From Dipodascopsis uninucleata var. uninucleata (taxonomy: Eukaryota; Ascomycota; Lipomycetes; Lipomycetales; Lipomycetaceae): DNA of 64,000 nt. Of this stretch, positions 44,659-58,091 are shown piece by piece. Each line of letters opens with the position of its first letter. Position 1 is the stretch's first letter. The position numbers were made by a program, and so were the translations under genes. Under the pieces are notes generated by a model, which was given only the letters and a program-made list of their open reading frames with translations, had not been told where the DNA came from and did not search any database. The DNA lies in NCBI GenBank assembly GCA_030568195.1, contig JAJLTO010000009.1, positions 62,001-126,000 on the forward strand, given 5' to 3'.

Positions 44659-47600
44659 CTACCAGAATGAACACCAGCCAATGTAATGCTGACAAAGATT
44701 TTCAACCGAAGTAGCTTGCTGAATCAATTTGTCAACTTGATGCGGAATATCTAGCTCTTTAGGATACTTGAAGTCATTTCCTGTCAATTTGTCAGAGATA
44801 CGCTTCAATATAACATTTGCACGGGCATTTCTACTTTCAAGCTGATTATGTAACTCCAAATTAACTACTTCCTCCTCATCAACCTGCGGCCTTCTTCGGT
44901 CAGGCCCACTGGCGCTGTTTACTTCTGTCGATCCGTTGGGAACAGTTCGCATTAGGCTGTTCCTTCTAGCAGAAGCAGAGGCGGAGAGTTGTTGCGGACG
45001 AAGTTCTCCCATAGTTCCATCATCAGTTGCGGAAGATGCACCCGGGATATCAGAGCTTATGTGCGCACTTCCACCTGCTTGCGACTGTGATTGAGTTGGC
45101 AAATTAAATCCCCAGTTAATCAAGGGATCGTGCGCAAATGCTTCGAGAATTGCCATCAAAGATTCCTTGTTATCTCTAAGTACCCTCATAACATTTTCGC
45201 ATGTGATTCTGAAACTTCCTTCAATACCGGAGACCTCCATTGCATATGTTAACATTCTCGTTAAGCGGAAAGGAACCTTTTCGGGATATTTCTCACGAAG
45301 AATAGCGGCTTCGAAACAATCACCAAAATCGATATGAACAACCTTGCCTGTATATCTATCAAGCATAAGATTTGAAGGATGACGATCTCCCAGACCCAAA
45401 ATATAGCCCACCATTGACATAACTGCCAAAGACCTTGTATACGTAGTTCGTCTATCGAGCCACGCTTCTGAAGACCTACTCTTCAGCCATAGAACGCGAT
45501 ATAAGTCCTGACCAGTTGTATTATCTAAGGCATACATGAAAACTTCGACTTTTTGGATAAGCGTCAAGTGATCATAATCAGGTGCCATCTGTAGCATGAT
45601 TCGATGTTCAATGTTTAGAAGGATTTTTCTACTTTCACGATACTCTCGAATAAGAATATGGAATGTATCACTATCTTTGACCCATCCTAATAAACCGGAT
45701 TTCGGCGAAAGTGGAATCGCTGGATACTGTTGAATGCTGAGATGTCTCTTGAAACACTCCGAATCAGCTGTCAAGAGTGTATTTACTAGTCCGAATAACT
45801 GCATAACTAAGCTGTCTTGTCTAATATCTTCATGTCCCTTTAATACATACTGGTAGTCTTGTCCATCCGACCCTTTAATAGTTAATCTTCTTGGTCGTTG
45901 CTTAGAAGAAATGACAGTGAACGTATGCTCAAAGCTCATGATTCTAATGACTGGTTTGCCACTTGCGTATGTACCAGGAACTGCTAACTCAAGGTCATGA
46001 CATTCAAGCAAACTAGGAGAAACATACTGAAGATCCAGAGTTTGGAGTTGAGGAAGCTGTCTAGTGATTCGACGAAAGACATTATAATAGACATCCCAAG
46101 CCTGGTTTAAGTGGGTCATATCATTTGTACGCTTGAAACTAAGAACCCATTCATATGCTTCACGGAGATCGCGACCAAATGCTTGTTGAAACGATATTTC
46201 ACGAAGAGTCTGAGGACCTCTTTCAAGCATTTTGTGTAATGGTTCAAGGGTCGCAAACATCCTTTCGATATTATGATCCCCGAAGAATAATCTTGAAGCA
46301 TCTTCCAAACCTTCATGCCATTGCTCATGCCATAAAACTGCTATTCGAATAAGCTCCTGTATTACAATTTCTGCGTGCGTCACAAGAGTAGCGGAATGTG
46401 CTCGCATCTTATCCATAATCGCCGCAGCTGCTTTCTGGCGGGTAACACTATCCGATTTGATTGCTACAGTAAGAGGATAAACAAGAGCCTGAGGATGTGC
46501 GCGACCTAAATCAGAAAGTAAATTATGCAGTGACTTCCTAACAACGGTGTTTGGCTGATGAATACGTGCGATCAACTGTGGGATAACTTCCAGCCATGTA
46601 TCAATACTGACAGTCGTAAATCCCTCATTCATTGCTTTTGAAGGTTCCGGAAGACCACCATATCTGAACCATAAAGTAAGCAATCGCAGAGTGTCTTGTA
46701 AGGAATTTCCACTCGAAAGATAAATGGACTTAAAAAAACCTTTAATAGCAGGTAGCACATAACGTTCAACTATCTCATTAACCGGCGTTGGCACCGTATT
46801 TAACGATGGTGATACTCCTTGCGCACGATTACCAGAACCGTCAGGTTTATCAAGTGACGTGACGACTTCGAAGTTTGCAAGTGCCCAGTTATGCCATGCC
46901 TTGTACCAAGTCTTATCAAAGTATGTAGCAAGCAAGTAAGCTCTAAGGATAGGTTGAGCAGCTTGTCCATTTCTCCAATTGCTGTGCAAAGCTATTTGCC
47001 ATTCGCCCTGTTTTAAAAAGCAGCGAGCTAAAAGTCTTGTATACTCTTCCGCACGCTTCTTTACGATAGAAGTGCCAGCTACTCCGCCAGATGCTGCTGC
47101 AATAGTTGCTGCTGCTGAGGAAACTGAGACAGCTGGTGAGGGCATCATCGAAGAGCTATTACCATTAGCTGTACCATTTTGCAACCTAGACCCAAGGGTC
47201 AAATTCATCAGCGATGATGTTATTGAAAGCTCGCTATTTGTGTTCATGAGCTCTGTAGTATTTAGACCCAAGTCCTGCGACATCTTTGATGTGAACTCGC
47301 ACAAATGATCCAGAGCCTCAGTCTGGATACCAGTTGCCCACATATACTTCAGTTGAGCATATACCACTTGTGGCGGTGCTCGTGAGTAGGTAGGAGATGG
47401 TGATAATGGATCTGGCTCATCTACCAGAGAATTTAGAGATTTTTCAGCAAGACCCATTCTACCCGACTTTCGGCATAAATTAGCAAATTTGATCCACATC
47501 TCCATATCTTGTCTAGGTTTCACCACAAGCGCTCTGACTTTGAGCATACGTTGCCAAATATCTACATTACGTTGACAGCCTTTGAGTCGTTTAGTCCACG

Positions 47601-50600
47601 TCTTACGCATGATTCGTTGTTGTTCCGGATCGTCAGCTGCCTTTTTGTAAGTGATAATTTCCTCTAATTCAGAAAGCATTTGAACTCGAACGACGACACC
47701 ATAAGCTCTATTATAACTTTCGCCAACAAGTGCGGTCAATTCTGTGATAAGCAAATCTCGCGCTTTAACAATATGCTGAGCGGATTCTTCGAAATGATTT
47801 CTATGTAAAGAGAGAATTGCATTGAAGAAAGAACGATCTGGGGACTCTTGCTTCATGACATGAATATAAGTATCCATACGATCCCATTGTCCAAGACCCC
47901 AAGCCGCTGCTGCAGCTAATGGCGCGATAGATCGTCGTATATCATTCGAAGAATGAGTCCACTTATCATGAGCTAACTGAGAAAGTAGATCCCATTCACC
48001 AAGGGCATGCAGGCATCGCATCTTGCCCATTGTGATATCAAGCGAATTAGGATCATCTTTTTCACGCCGATTGTAAGCATCAAGTGCATCTTCCCATCGT
48101 TGAAGCTTTTCATACCAGGTCTCTTTAAGTTGTAGATCATGGTGCTGTTGAGCATGCTTTAAGATTCCGACAGCTGCGTCACTTTGCTGAAGCTGATTAT
48201 TGATACTGATAAGAGCTTCTATCGTTGGTGTGGTAGGCTCCTGGATAAACTCAAGCTCTTTATAGTGTAGAGCCTTGGCATAGGCATGACATCTCGTGGC
48301 ATACTGACCAAGAGTTCTGATATCCATTGGTAAAGCCTTGTCATCGTGCTCCATGAACTCCGCTAGATTCAATAGTGTCTGGAGAATCTCTGGTGGGATC
48401 TTTGGTGACATAAGCGCCATTTCAATCGCTCGCACAAGTTCGTCTTGATACTGATCGTACAATTCTGACCAACATGACACAAAGCTGACATTGAAAAGAT
48501 CTTTAGCAAGTGGATAATAGACACCAGCAAGAGAAGCACAAGCCCGTAAAGCATGTGAAGGCGATTCCTTCAATAACTCTACGGAAAGTCTTCTAATCCA
48601 CTCCTGCCAATCATCCCTAGTGGACTTCTGGGATGCTTCCCATGCAGACTTGAGATGCTGTTGATTCACTGGGAGCTTCTTCACAGGCGCTTTGGCTTCA
48701 GAAACTTCATCAATACCACTGATTGCATACTTTCTGTCAGACTCTGTATCCAGTTTCTGTGGAAAAGGCTCCTTCTTTATCATCTTTGACACCAGTAACT
48801 CATACTGAGGATGATAAACTTTTGAAGCAACAACTGTTTTGTTCACTATCGGAATGAAGACAACCACATCCTCACGTAAATAATATATCATAGCCGTGAT
48901 TAGTTCCATTGCCGCTTTACGCACATCATCATTAGAAGTTGAAGAGAGGACTCTAAGTGTAGGATGCATAATTCTAGACACCATATCCGACATATTCACG
49001 TTTTTGCACATCTGACCAGCAGTTTCCATTGCTGCGATTTGAAGAATAGCAGGATTCGAAGGTTCGAACATACGAACGACAGACGGAAGAACAAAGTGTA
49101 TGTATTCTTCTACGTTTGAGCCAAATGCTACAAACGAGTGTAAGACCTTCTGCGACGGGTTTCTCATAGCTGATCGATCATTATCAAATACCTGTAGCAT
49201 GAGAGGTAGTAACATTTGAAGATACATCTTGAAATCGCCATCAAGAGCTCTCGAAACCGATTCCACGAGAGTAAGTATTGTCACCTGCAAACTAGCGGAT
49301 TGATTAAAGAAGTCGCGTACCAAAGCAAATATATCAGGCAAAAAATTACGAATATGCTGCTTAACAATTGTGACCATAATACCAAGCTGCTGAAAGTAAA
49401 AATCAAGAATACTAGTAGAACAAGACCGCATAACTGAAAGAAAACATGGGATGATCTGGGGTAGGAAAGAAACACACTTGAGTCCCAAAGTCTTGAATAT
49501 ATACATAATAGCCTGAACAACAGCTGTATGATGCGTTCCCAGTGACGGATCCCGTAAAATGTTCAATAAAATGTTGATAACTACGGTTGAGTAATAGTCG
49601 TCTGATGATGGATTTATTCCTGCCATCAAAAGCGAAACATCTGCTGCTGCTGCAGAAGCTCCTCCAGTATTACCACCATTTGCACCTCCCGCTCCAACAG
49701 TACCAGCAAGGCCCAATCCAGATCCAACAGTACCAACCTCACCAGCAGAACTTCGCTCTACGATTTGATGCTTATAAGGATCCAATGCACCAAGAATACC
49801 GATAAGTTTGACTGTCTGACGCTGAATTGGTAGAGATTGCTCAGATTTCAAAATTGACACCAGTACACCCAGAAGATTTGGATAGTCGATTAATGGATCA
49901 ATAACATAACCAGATGAATTGGCTAATTGTCCTAAAGTTCTTAAAGCGGCATCTCTCTTTAAAGGAGAGGACTGATCTTGCAAGACATCCAAGATTAGTG
50001 GCATCAGTGATTTGATGTAAGGAATAAGCTCTTCACCACCAACACGAGAAAGTTCGCCCAAAGCGGTGATGACAGATGCAGAAGTTGCGGTCGAAGGATC
50101 TCGAGCTTTTGGTAGTAATACTTTAATCATAGGATTTACATAAGGCTTGATAAGACCTTTAGTGGAACGAACTAAGATTGCAAGCAATTTTGCTGACTCT
50201 TCCTTGGTTCTTGAACTTGTTGAATATTCTAATTCGGTTAATAGCTGAATCAAAGTCTTTCGAAGAGGTGGCATAACATATGCAGGATTGATGTTTGTTA
50301 GCCTTCCAATTATTTGAATGGCAACCTCTCGAACTCCAAAGACCTCATCGTTCAAAGCAGTAAATAGTAATCTTACGTTATCTGCCTGAGAAAGATGCGA
50401 GTCGAACTTCGTGTCAAAAGCCCGAAGAACTTCTAATCGAATTTCAGGAACGGGATCTGCAATAGCAACAGCCAAAAGCTTTTCTAGGACATCTGAGACA
50501 ATTCTGATAGCGTGAGCACTTGTGTGAGATATAATTGGATCTTGCAAGAAAAGATAGCATGAAGCAAGAGCAGTAGACTTTCGCACTTCTGGATTCTCAT

Positions 50601-52116
50601 CGTCAACATATGTAACAACGCAGTTTCTAACAAACTCATTGAACGCATAACCTGTAAAATCGAATGTACCAAGAATGCGCATAGACAAAGCTATTAGGTC
50701 TGAGTCTTTGAGATCACTACCAGCTGGGCCATCTTTTGAAAGCATGTTCTCGCGATATTCACGAGCCACATCAGGAAGCATCGGAAGATTAGAATCTGGT
50801 GAACCTGGAACTCTGAAAGGCCGTCCAGAGAGGGCCATTGATATTATAGTTATCAACCGTTCTTGAATTGTCCTCAATAGTGGTCGGATGTAGATCGCCA
50901 AGTCCACTAGAGTCTTTCGCAAGTGTTCTGATAGTCCACAAGCAAACATGAGATCCAAAATATCAAGGTTTAAATTCTTTGTCAATGCCTGTCCAACAGC
51001 TGCTGCTAGCATAGAAATACACTCGAAAATCGCCTTTTCTTGGTCCTTTCTCGCTCGACCCTTCTGACTAAGACCATCTTTGATATTTGTCAAAATAGCA
51101 TCAAGATAAGGACCCATAGAGGCACGTACAGCATCTGCAATCTGACCTATTGATCTTAATACCAAGTTTCTTTCTCTGTCCTTTTTTAATTGGCCGAGTA
51201 AATGAAGCATGCATTTATGAAGATATTTCTCTGTAAAGCCAGGTGGATTATAGTTTGCGAGAGTTGGCATCATAGCTAACACGGTTCGACGCACTAGAGC
51301 ATCCCGGTTGTCCTTATATTTCAGTACTGTATCACACACCTCAGCATAGTTTTTATGCATATACATTCCAGCCTGTAGAAGAAGTTCTCGATATGCAAGT
51401 AAAGAACCATGGATAGCATCAGCAGAGCCAATCTTAAATCCCTTTTGAGCTTCCTCGTATATTTTCGAATACCATTGTTGTCTCAACTGAGAGTCGCGCT
51501 GATAAATAATTTGTAAACAGGCTTTTAGAGCGTCTTCAGCGTCATTGCGAATCGCTACCTTTGGATCTCGAAGAGCAACCCAAATCAGGTCGAAAATTTG
51601 AGGCACATATGAATACAAAATGGTGGGTGAGTTCTGTGCAAGTTCATATATGATGAGCATCGCCGCTTGACGCCGAGACTCCTGTCGATCAGACTGTAGC
51701 CATTCTAAAGCACGCTTTACCTCGAACTCCACAAACTCAACAGTCAGAGTACCTCCTGGAATTGCCAGTCGACCCAGAGCCTTAGCAGCCAAGCGCATTG
51801 CATCCACGTCGTTTGACGGGATCACAGCCCTCAAGTAGTTTGCGAATCTCGTAATTTTCGTTGCATTTTCTTCTGATCCATCAAAATCAATCAGTCGATC
51901 AATAGCTATGATGCCACCCAGCCTATCTGTTGAATCTGTAGAATGAATAAGCTCGAATATTCGCTTATTTATATCACTATTGTAGCGTGCGAACTGGTCG
52001 ATAGGAAGCTCACGAACTACCAGCTGAAGATGTCTCTTGAGATCATCTGCTGCCTTAGCCCTGACTTCGGGCGACTTCGACCGCAGGTCACTGAATATGC
52101 GATTCACTGTATCCAT
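44659..52116 (-). CDS. TOR2: TOR serine/threonine kinase (intron-free, 2,485 residues)
   Basis: Full-length target-of-rapamycin kinase. HEAT repeats fill roughly 1-1,200, the FAT domain about 1,270-1,830, and the FRB domain about 1,935-2,035 ([10 protein letters not shown] to [13 protein letters not shown]). The PIKK kinase domain follows, with catalytic loop [10 protein letters not shown] and metal-binding HIDFGDCFE near 2,240-2,265. The FATC domain ends in [12 protein letters not shown] couples nutrients to growth as TORC1 and TORC2. The FRB serine (SRLFFG) and tryptophan (QAWDVYY) that contact FKBP-rapamycin are kept, predicting rapamycin sensitivity. Two inserts, a Gly/Ala/Ser-rich one after [11 protein letters not shown] and a Ser/Gln-rich one before FATC, are low complexity. 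Whether the genome has a second TOR is unknown; the symbol is provisional. Confidence 0.95.
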   Translation of the reverse strand: MDTVNRIFSDLRSKSPEVRAKAADDLKRHLQLVVRELPIDQFARYNSDINKRIFELIHSTDSTDRLGGIIAIDRLIDFDGSEENATKITRFANYLRAVIPSNDVDAMRLAAKALGRLAIPGGTLTVEFVEFEVKRALEWLQSDRQESRRQAAMLIIYELAQNSPTILYSYVPQIFDLIWVALRDPKVAIRNDAEDALKACLQIIYQRDSQLRQQWYSKIYEEAQKGFKIGSADAIHGSLLAYRELLLQAGMYMHKNYAEVCDTVLKYKDNRDALVRRTVLAMMPTLANYNPPGFTEKYLHKCMLHLLGQLKKDRERNLVLRSIGQIADAVRASMGPYLDAILTNIKDGLSQKGRARKDQEKAIFECISMLAAAVGQALTKNLNLDILDLMFACGLSEHLRKTLVDLAIYIRPLLRTIQERLITIISMALSGRPFRVPGSPDSNLPMLPDVAREYRENMLSKDGPAGSDLKDSDLIALSMRILGTFDFTGYAFNEFVRNCVVTYVDDENPEVRKSTALASCYLFLQDPIISHTSAHAIRIVSDVLEKLLAVAIADPVPEIRLEVLRAFDTKFDSHLSQADNVRLLFTALNDEVFGVREVAIQIIGRLTNINPAYVMPPLRKTLIQLLTELEYSTSSRTKEESAKLLAILVRSTKGLIKPYVNPMIKVLLPKARDPSTATSASVITALGELSRVGGEELIPYIKSLMPLILDVLQDQSSPLKRDAALRTLGQLANSSGYVIDPLIDYPNLLGVLVSILKSEQSLPIQRQTVKLIGILGALDPYKHQIVERSSAGEVGTVGSGLGLAGTVGAGGANGGNTGGASAAAADVSLLMAGINPSSDDYYSTVVINILLNILRDPSLGTHHTAVVQAIMYIFKTLGLKCVSFLPQIIPCFLSVMRSCSTSILDFYFQQLGIMVTIVKQHIRNFLPDIFALVRDFFNQSASLQVTILTLVESVSRALDGDFKMYLQMLLPLMLQVFDNDRSAMRNPSQKVLHSFVAFGSNVEEYIHFVLPSVVRMFEPSNPAILQIAAMETAGQMCKNVNMSDMVSRIMHPTLRVLSSTSNDDVRKAAMELITAMIYYLREDVVVFIPIVNKTVVASKVYHPQYELLVSKMIKKEPFPQKLDTESDRKYAISGIDEVSEAKAPVKKLPVNQQHLKSAWEASQKSTRDDWQEWIRRLSVELLKESPSHALRACASLAGVYYPLAKDLFNVSFVSCWSELYDQYQDELVRAIEMALMSPKIPPEILQTLLNLAEFMEHDDKALPMDIRTLGQYATRCHAYAKALHYKELEFIQEPTTPTIEALISINNQLQQSDAAVGILKHAQQHHDLQLKETWYEKLQRWEDALDAYNRREKDDPNSLDITMGKMRCLHALGEWDLLSQLAHDKWTHSSNDIRRSIAPLAAAAAWGLGQWDRMDTYIHVMKQESPDRSFFNAILSLHRNHFEESAQHIVKARDLLITELTALVGESYNRAYGVVVRVQMLSELEEIITYKKAADDPEQQRIMRKTWTKRLKGCQRNVDIWQRMLKVRALVVKPRQDMEMWIKFANLCRKSGRMGLAEKSLNSLVDEPDPLSPSPTYSRAPPQVVYAQLKYMWATGIQTEALDHLCEFTSKMSQDLGLNTTELMNTNSELSITSSLMNLTLGSRLQNGTANGNSSSMMPSPAVSVSSAAATIAAASGGVAGTSIVKKRAEEYTRLLARCFLKQGEWQIALHSNWRNGQAAQPILRAYLLATYFDKTWYKAWHNWALANFEVVTSLDKPDGSGNRAQGVSPSLNTVPTPVNEIVERYVLPAIKGFFKSIYLSSGNSLQDTLRLLTLWFRYGGLPEPSKAMNEGFTTVSIDTWLEVIPQLIARIHQPNTVVRKSLHNLLSDLGRAHPQALVYPLTVAIKSDSVTRQKAAAAIMDKMRAHSATLVTHAEIVIQELIRIAVLWHEQWHEGLEDASRLFFGDHNIERMFATLEPLHKMLERGPQTLREISFQQAFGRDLREAYEWVLSFKRTNDMTHLNQAWDVYYNVFRRITRQLPQLQTLDLQYVSPSLLECHDLELAVPGTYASGKPVIRIMSFEHTFTVISSKQRPRRLTIKGSDGQDYQYVLKGHEDIRQDSLVMQLFGLVNTLLTADSECFKRHLSIQQYPAIPLSPKSGLLGWVKDSDTFHILIREYRESRKILLNIEHRIMLQMAPDYDHLTLIQKVEVFMYALDNTTGQDLYRVLWLKSRSSEAWLDRRTTYTRSLAVMSMVGYILGLGDRHPSNLMLDRYTGKVVHIDFGDCFEAAILREKYPEKVPFRLTRMLTYAMEVSGIEGSFRITCENVMRVLRDNKESLMAILEAFAHDPLINWGFNLPTQSQSQAGGSAHISSDIPGASSATDDGTMGELRPQQLSASASARRNSLMRTVPNGSTEVNSASGPDRRRPQVDEEEVVNLELHNQLESRNARANVILKRISDKLTGNDFKYPKELDIPHQVDKLIQQATSVENLCQHYIGWCSFW

Positions 52117-52705
52117 TCGACTATCTACTAGAAGGTTTTAAACAGAATAGCCGGCTCGCTGGTAGATATGGTGGCTATAACAAATATAACAAAGGCTACT
52201 CAGATGATGAGAAAGCGCCCAGATAAGTTCAGAGAGACGAGATGAAGCACTAAATACCCATCAGCAACTCCTCTTGCAATAATACAACTCTGTAGCGTCG
52301 TCCTTCTACTTCAATAAAATCACTATCGTAATAACGTAAAAGCGAAAAAACTGCCTTACACACGGATCTCGATCGATGACTTCTCTCTACTGGGTTCTGA
52401 CCACGAACACCTCTTTTTAGAGCTTGATTTTTCTTAATAGCAAGTCGAAACCAGACCTCTTCTCATTGCATTATTACATGGGTTAGGTCTGTAGTTCGTG
52501 AAAGAATTAAATAAATTGATGTTAGGGCTAAGATTAACACTATTATGTATTATATAGAGAATGCGATGATGTACAGTCAAAGAAGGAGGAAAAAAGTATC
52601 GACAAAATGGCCAACAAAGAATAGAAAAAGGAAAAGAATAAAAAGATGATGTAGAGAATAATAAATAAAAATAAAAGCTATCTAATGCGCATCTATGGAT
52701 ATTTA
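52117..52705. other. TOR promoter interval
   Basis: 589 bp between the thioesterase stop and the TOR start, both on the minus strand. It holds the TOR upstream region. No reading frame of note. Confidence 0.4.
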
Positions 52706-53504
52706 TTACTTCTTAAGCGGTGCTCCTTCGAGGTTGTTAAGCTGGTTATATATTAGTAAAGTACTAGATAAATGCATGGTCTAGAGAGCCAACTCTAAAT
52801 GAGAAAGAGGAGTAATGAACTGAATTCAAAAACCGTAACAATTGATCGACTTACATCTTTCATGGCAGCAGCAATATACTTGGTATGAGATCCGCGAGCA
52901 AATAGAACGTCATCGAGTGTGTAAAAATTGATGGATGTGAATGCCAGCGTCTTGCCTATTCTATCACACGAAGCCAAGATCTTGATTTCAGAGCCAATCT
53001 TGCCACCTGAAGAAATATAGGATACATTTAGGTCGGTGGACACGCCGGTAGCAAAGAGACCATGTGAGGCTACAGCGAGAGAGCCACCCAAATCAACGAC
53101 CGAGGCGATAAGACCACCGTGCAGGATTCCTAAACGATTCTAGTATGCATATACAAATCCAACGATGTCAGTCTAATATGCTTCTCTATACACACACTAC
53201 ATCAACACAGTCTATCCAGTAGTTTTTAAGGTCTTTTGCTTCTTACAGTGTGGTCCTTTTCGATCTGCAATGACATCTCTACTCTGCCAGGCGCAGCAGA
53301 GAGAAGTTTGAGCTGGTTACATTAATAAGTAGTTAGCACAATTAGACAACTCAACTGCCAGCAGCATTCGTCACTTCTAATAGTTGTATGGTGTTCTTTT
53401 GTTCTGTCGCACGCTGTTTATTAACTTACTCTAGGTATTAAAGCTGGTTCGAGACCTGACGTGGACAGGAACGATGACCACACTCCTCTGACAAACGGCA
53501 ACAT
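52706..53504 (-). CDS. Hotdog-fold acyl-CoA thioesterase, ACOT13/PaaI-like (four exons)
   Basis: Exons 53504-53430, 53312-53247, 53139-52855 and 52741-52706 encode 153 residues. The hotdog signature ILHGGLIASVVDLGGSLA holds the catalytic Asp, and DLNVSYISS is the next strand, as in human ACOT13/Them2 and fungal thioesterase-superfamily proteins. Ahead of it are the APGRVEMSLQIEKDHT strand pair and a short MLPFVRGVWSSF N-terminus, which may be a weak mitochondrial signal. All three introns (117, 107 and 113 nt) are phase 0; the last exon adds only LNNLEGAPLKK. Relatives hydrolyse medium- and long-chain acyl-CoA. The last acceptor follows an ACTAAT branch site, which supports the model. Confidence 0.87.
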
Positions 53505-56500
53505 TTCGTAAGCTCCACTAAATATATATTATCACCTGTAAATTATATTGCTTGTTCTCTGACGCGTATGTCGTCGAAATCTATTTGAAAGATTAAAGAT
53601 GACGTACGGAAGCTGTGCTGGTTCTTTCACTCAAAGCTACGAGACACCGTTATATTCAGGTGGACGCGTCCAAAATAGCATCGCGGAATATACTAAGGTT
53701 TTTGTACCGTTGGTGAGAAGTGCACATCTGCTGGAAAGGAATATTAAGAGTATGGTGGCATTTCATTTGACAGTAACTTGAAGGGAAATAGTGATATTAC
53801 AGTAGCATCGACATTTAGCGGTCAGCATAACAGTAGTAGCAGCCATATCAGGAACTACCAAGATTTTAATTTTAACTATATAGATTTAATTACTGAGCAA
53901 CTACCATTGTGCGTGATGCACCATGATCGATGTCGCAGGATCATTTATACTAGTCTTGTCTCTCAAATAACTAATAGAATGGATAAGTAATACATTTGTT
54001 TGTATTTGCTGACAAATATGCCAGATACCATATCAAAGCACTGTAGATATGCTTAACTTGGTAAATGCGATGTACTTTGATTTGCGACTATACAACTTAT
54101 CTGACTAATAATTAGGAGGTTTGTGGGTAGTACGGGATATGTTCTCGCACAGAATCATGGCGCTTCACAATATACCGTAATGCAGCATTGCGCATATCAA
54201 TAATTTTTTAGAGTATTAGGGAGATGTGCTGTAGCGATGACGAGCCGTAGATACCACAAAGAGTAGTTTACCTGTACCCATTATAATGAGCCAGAATTAC
54301 AGCAGTGGCGCAGAGCGGACTAACTGCCTGGGGAAGTTGACACTAATGTTAATGTTAACAACGAACATATAGTCTAATATCGTCCAGAATCGCTCCAGAA
54401 GAAACATCTCTAACAGGATGCGACCTATTCGTATACATTAAGTGATATTAGACAGCCTACCGATGATATCTCGTACCCCATTCATATGTACTCTGACGAC
54501 AGCTTTGTGCTTTGCGAGCACTGCACGTTTCTGAACAGGCAGTCTGCATACGCCTGAGCTCGCAAAAACGTAATGGAGCGAACATTCTATCGACTTCGGA
54601 GAGTCGTGATACTTTAATGCACATGCATGTAATATATACGTATTCATAGGCGACCGATTCTATCCCTCGCTTTCATTGCTTGTTTCTCTGGATCTGAATA
54701 AGGCCGGTGTGGCTTCCCACCGCATAGTCTTCACCTGTGGTATAGAGTATCACATATGAGTGAGATCGTTGAGAGCTCATTGATAAGAAATCCACAAAGT
54801 CAGTGATCAATGTTACCAGCGATGCGTGGTTCAGACGCTCAATCACGAACACAAACGAAATGAAACTTCATACGCTGGCGGATCAGACAGCTTTGCTAGT
54901 GCAAAATATATGCAGCGGTACTTTTAGTGTTAGTATGCGATTGCGCGTTCTATAAACGCACCAAGTTAAAATGGAAAAGCAATGGTAGCCAGTCAGGGGT
55001 TGTTCAGAGGATAACTTGAAAATCATCATAGAATTGTAACGGTATATCATACCTGGAACAATCCAAACAGTTCGACTGTGTATCTACTGTCGCCTGCGGC
55101 TGCCAAATAAGCGTAGTCTTCGCGGTAGAGATGCAGATACATTCGAGCCGCGTCTGCTCTTTTGGCAAATTTTCACAGTGCTACACTCTTTCGACTAAAA
55201 TGGAGCCTGCTCAGTACATACTACACTCTCTAAGTTGACCTGCGTACAAAGCATCGATTAAAATTGTAAGATGCGAAATGGAGTAACTCAGAATGTACCA
55301 GAACAAACATGCATCAGCCAGCCGTATCCCGCAGTAACTACATGCACTCGTTATATTCATGCATCTACTAGCGTCCATATCCATTTATCCTCGATCTATT
55401 CCTTCATCCCTCTCGCTGAGCCACTGCTTATGTGCCGACTGATTGATGCCTCTTGTTCTGCTGCTTTGATCTTGACTGCGCGCGTCAGATGCATGGCAAG
55501 CCGGCCTGTTTAGTTTTTCAGTATTGGTATTGAGTTTGTCCTCATCGTCCTGAACGCGCGTGATAGCGCGCGAGATCCAGTAATGGGTCTCCACTATTGG
55601 CATCGCCCTAGTCACATCAGTCAGCACCAAATGCAGCACGCCCAATTCAGATACTATAATGATTTTGGCTTCTTGTTGTCCATAGCAGGGGCAACTCGAG
55701 TGCCACTAAGACCAATACAATGCGTGCAAGCCAGTGAGCGTTCGCTATATGTTCGTCCACTGTTCGTTCACTCTAGCTAGCATATATTACACCAGAGATG
55801 GCAGAAGGCAATGCGCCCTTATTTATCCACATACAAAAATAGGCGAAAAATATATATATTGAGTGGTCATTATACTGAATTACATTTTAATTGCCTCTAA
55901 TAGGTCTGTAATTAATTATTAGCTTCCTCCAGTAGAGCTTAAACGATATATTCCGCGAGAATGCTGCTGACTGCAACTCGACAGGGAGAGTGCCGCTATG
56001 CGGAACGTCCTCTAAGCTGCAGCTTGGCGTCATTGCACCTGAAGCCCCACTGTCCACAATATTGCAACCGCAACAGGGCAAAATGGAGCTTCCTAACAGT
56101 GCAGTATCAGCACGGAGATAAACAATCCTCTTGAGAGCTCCAAGCTATAACTAAAAGGAAATCTGCACTGCAATACGAAGTGACTGTTCAGTTCTTGTTA
56201 GGCACGACGAGCTCTACGATGACTGCGGAAGGCAAAAAAAAAAGTAAAATGTGTTTAACATGTTTCGCAATTGCACGCGCATTAAATTAAAATCTCCCCT
56301 GATCGACGACTTCTGGGATACATGCGCCACTAACTAGCATCGTTTGCTCTCTGGCGGAAGTAAAGCTACTTCGTTTTTTCAACTGTAGCATGTGACTCTC
56401 GCTCGATGCCGTTCAGAGTTCCTTGCGTGTCTTTGCTTCTTCGCTTGCTTGAGAACTAAACGTCTCAGTTAGGTGATTACCGAATATGTCAGGCGGAAGT

Positions 56501-56542
56501 TGTCAGTCAGCACAGATTTACCCGCCCTTTGCCGCGTTTTAG

Positions 56543-56570
56543 ACGCGTAGAAAACGCGTAGAAAACGCGT
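56543..56570 (+). promoter_or_regulatory. Cluster of three ACGCGT (MCB) boxes with exact 11-bp spacing
   Basis: ACGCGT occurs at 56543-56548, 56554-56559 and 56565-56570, each pair joined by AGAAA, so the unit ACGCGTAGAAA repeats with about one helical turn per box. A near-match (GCCGCGTTTT) precedes it at 56531-56540. Tandem MCBs are the classic MBF-binding arrangement for G1/S genes. The nearest downstream gene on the plus strand is the homeobox gene 1.5 kb away. Confidence 0.65.
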
Positions 56571-57323
56571 CTCGCACGCTCGGCAACACTAAAATCGCGA
56601 TGTTTGATCTTCGCAGTGAGTAATGGCATCCGAAGCTCATTTACTGCAGCATACGGTACCACGATTTTAGTTTAATTCGGTTTATCACATCTTGCAATTG
56701 ACTTTTTTGCATTTTTAGTTTAGCACTCTTTTGCCCAACGGACGCATTATAATTTTTTTGTTCTCCTCTTTGCTTTTTTTCAGTCGTCCTCATCTAGATA
56801 TATGTCCTAGCACTAATCCACTGGTCGCGCAATATCTGTATAACATATAACTTGCCCATTTTTATAGTCCTGCGTTCCTTCTTCTTTTCTTTTCCTCATT
56901 TTATCTTCAATTTCTCTTTCTGCAGTCTTCTTTGGGCCTGCATATTCGTTATCCTACTTTTCTGAGAGTGATAAGCAAGTACACCAATATAATTTGATAC
57001 GCAAGCTCGTATATACATAAAAATAAGGTATGTATATGTTCTATACATTTTAATATATATAAAGATTATATAAACGTATATTTATATATATTTATATATG
57101 TGTGGAGGCTTCAGACTATACAAGTTTATTAGTATAGTATTGTTTATTAGATGTATGTGTGTGGGTATACATGAAATATATATATTTAATTTTACATTTA
57201 TATTTATATTCATATTTGTTTTACAGAATGTATATTTATTGTTATAAACATGGCTAGGCTGGGCCTATTTGAGTACTAGGCCTGCGTTCTAGTCATATAT
57301 ATGTCTATATATTACTATATTAC

Positions 57324-57345
57324 TATATATATATATATATATATA
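57324..57345. repeat. (TA)11 run
   Basis: Uninterrupted TA dinucleotides inside the AT-rich leader region of the homeobox gene, one of several TA-rich tracts between 57.0 and 57.9 kb. Confidence 0.9.
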
Positions 57346-57784
57346 CAGTAATATTATTTACGTTCTCATATATGCTACCACATATACTGAACCGGAGCTC
57401 CGTGAGCTGTATCGCATCTTTGTGTTTACAGCGTCCGTCATAAAGACTACTGCTCGCTCCATATTGTACCTGGTCATACATTGGAAAGCAGTTGCAAGCC
57501 GCCTGATATATTGGTGATATATTTATTACCTCAATATACGGGATACGGGGTTTCGGCTCAGAGCTTGAATGTTATTTGATATATATATCTATATATCTAT
57601 ATATCTATGTATATGAAAAATATATATGTACATATATAGGATAAAGAGATAAAGAGATTTGATTTTTCTAATTTCTGATTATATCTGTATGTACGTCTAT
57701 ATTTATCAATAATTTAATCGTCTAATGTATATAATAGATATACGTTTATAAGATATATATGTGTATATATATGTGTACATATGT

Positions 57785-57808
57785 TATCTATATATATATA
57801 TATAGATA
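57785..57808. repeat. TATC-(TA)8-GATA palindrome
   Basis: A perfect 24-bp self-complementary stretch able to form a cruciform or RNA hairpin. It lies 284 bp before the homeobox ATG. Confidence 0.85.
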
Positions 57809-58091
57809 TATAGTCTGTATGTGGGTGTAACTGTGGTAACATTATCTATAACAATATTGTTGTTCAGAGCTGAAAAGTTCTATTATAATCAATGACTAAC
57901 TTCAGATCGAGATATTTCTAGTTAGAAAATTTAACAGGCAGTCATAACTTACTTGAGGGATTTCGGTGCTGGCTATTCATTCTTAATAGTTCTTTGATTC
58001 GCGATTCAAATATTTGATTTCACGTCTTTTACGTTAAAAGTGCTAATCGAGAAGCTACGGCTACTTTTGCATTACTATTCCTAATCATCAA

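Larger units (their letters stand above)
53505..58091. other. Large gene-poor region upstream of the homeobox gene
   Basis: 4.6 kb with only short overlapping frames (up to 86 codons). Two adjoining small frames at 53599-53781 (60 codons) and 53778-53990 (70 codons, no ATG) look slightly protein-like but match nothing and no well-supported intron joins them. 56.5-57.0 kb is rich in T/C tracts; 57.0-57.9 kb is dominated by TA/TATA runs. ACGCGT boxes lie at 53562-53567, 53664-53669 and in the cluster at 56543-56570. I saw no tRNA or mobile element. Confidence 0.5.

Noticed and set aside
53440-53460. tRNA B-box-like GGTTCGAGACC
   Set aside because: It lies inside thioesterase exon 1 on the antisense strand and has no matching A box or cloverleaf.
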